A DNA stretch of 44,486 nt from Lachnospiraceae bacterium (lineage in GTDB: Bacteria > Bacillota > Clostridia > Lachnospirales > Lachnospiraceae), in NCBI GenBank assembly GCA_021202635.1, contig JAJQCQ010000055.1, positions 1-44,486 on the forward strand, in the 5' to 3' direction. Positions 44,450 to 44,486 of this stretch are shown here, piece by piece. Numbering within the stretch: position 1 is the first letter of the stretch; every line of letters starts with the position of its first letter. The notes beneath the pieces are model-generated. The model made no database searches. It worked only from the letters and a program-made list of their open reading frames with translations, and was not told the origin of the DNA. The translations under genes and the position numbers were made by a program.

Positions 44450-44486
44450 CCTACATTTAAAACCCGTTTCAGGCTCCCGGAAGGGA

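Overview
The window looks like a chromosomal stretch of a Gram-positive gut Clostridium relative, most likely family Lachnospiraceae. Supporting signs are strong AGGAG-type ribosome sites, several AraC regulators including one with a membrane sensor, a family-5 peptide ABC transporter, a DUF5107/TPR protein beside a GH2 enzyme, L-fucose genes, a DUF4179 anti-sigma factor and tail genes of a Gram-positive phage type. The genus cannot be fixed from the sequence alone. Two predicted Tat substrates (11387-12871 and 33315-34937) imply that the host has a Tat system.

Layout. 1-2443: decayed prophage tail genes (a broken tape measure and a cut-off following tail gene). 2673-7091: AraC regulator, divergent from a MATE exporter plus sugar O-acetyltransferase, then an iron-dependent alcohol dehydrogenase with its own promoter. 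7277-9359 (minus): ECF sigma factor and DUF4179 anti-sigma factor. 9491-15007: LysR regulator divergent from a redox cluster (79-residue helical protein, O-acetyltransferase, Tat-exported flavodoxin/aldo-keto reductase fusion, alpha/beta hydrolase, DUF362 protein). 15109-17931: one intact AAA/DUF4143 ATPase followed by a graveyard of gene fragments. 17971-18513: NADAR protein. 18521-27133: glycan locus with an AraC gene carrying an in-frame TGA, a DUF5107/TPR protein and a GH2 enzyme frameshifted at a T6 run. 27220-28871: two-gene AAA ATPase / Toprim-like module that may be phage defence. 28938-34937 (minus): Opp-type peptide transporter. 35077-36432 (minus): a second MATE exporter. 36958-44449: heparinase II/III-like lyase, AraC regulator, fucose mutarotase, fucose isomerase and a membrane-sensor AraC protein cut off in its DNA-binding domain.

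The most unusual signal is a set of short palindromic repeats (called A and B here) inserted inside the DUF5107 and GH2 reading frames and in the gap between them. The two complete in-frame copies of A span 75 nt, and the complete in-frame copy of B whose two ends can be measured spans 81 nt; all are multiples of three, so they add 25- or 27-residue peptides without breaking the frame. Their stems show compensatory base changes. They resemble in concept the palindromic elements of Rickettsia that insert in genes. A separate structured repeat (C) occurs twice between genes, and an exact 33-bp-period array of four GTTGGAAAAAYACAA units lies upstream of the lyase gene.

Several genes are broken (tape measure, AraC, GH2, the ATPase fragments, the terminal AraC), so the window mixes working catabolic operons with ongoing decay and rearrangement.
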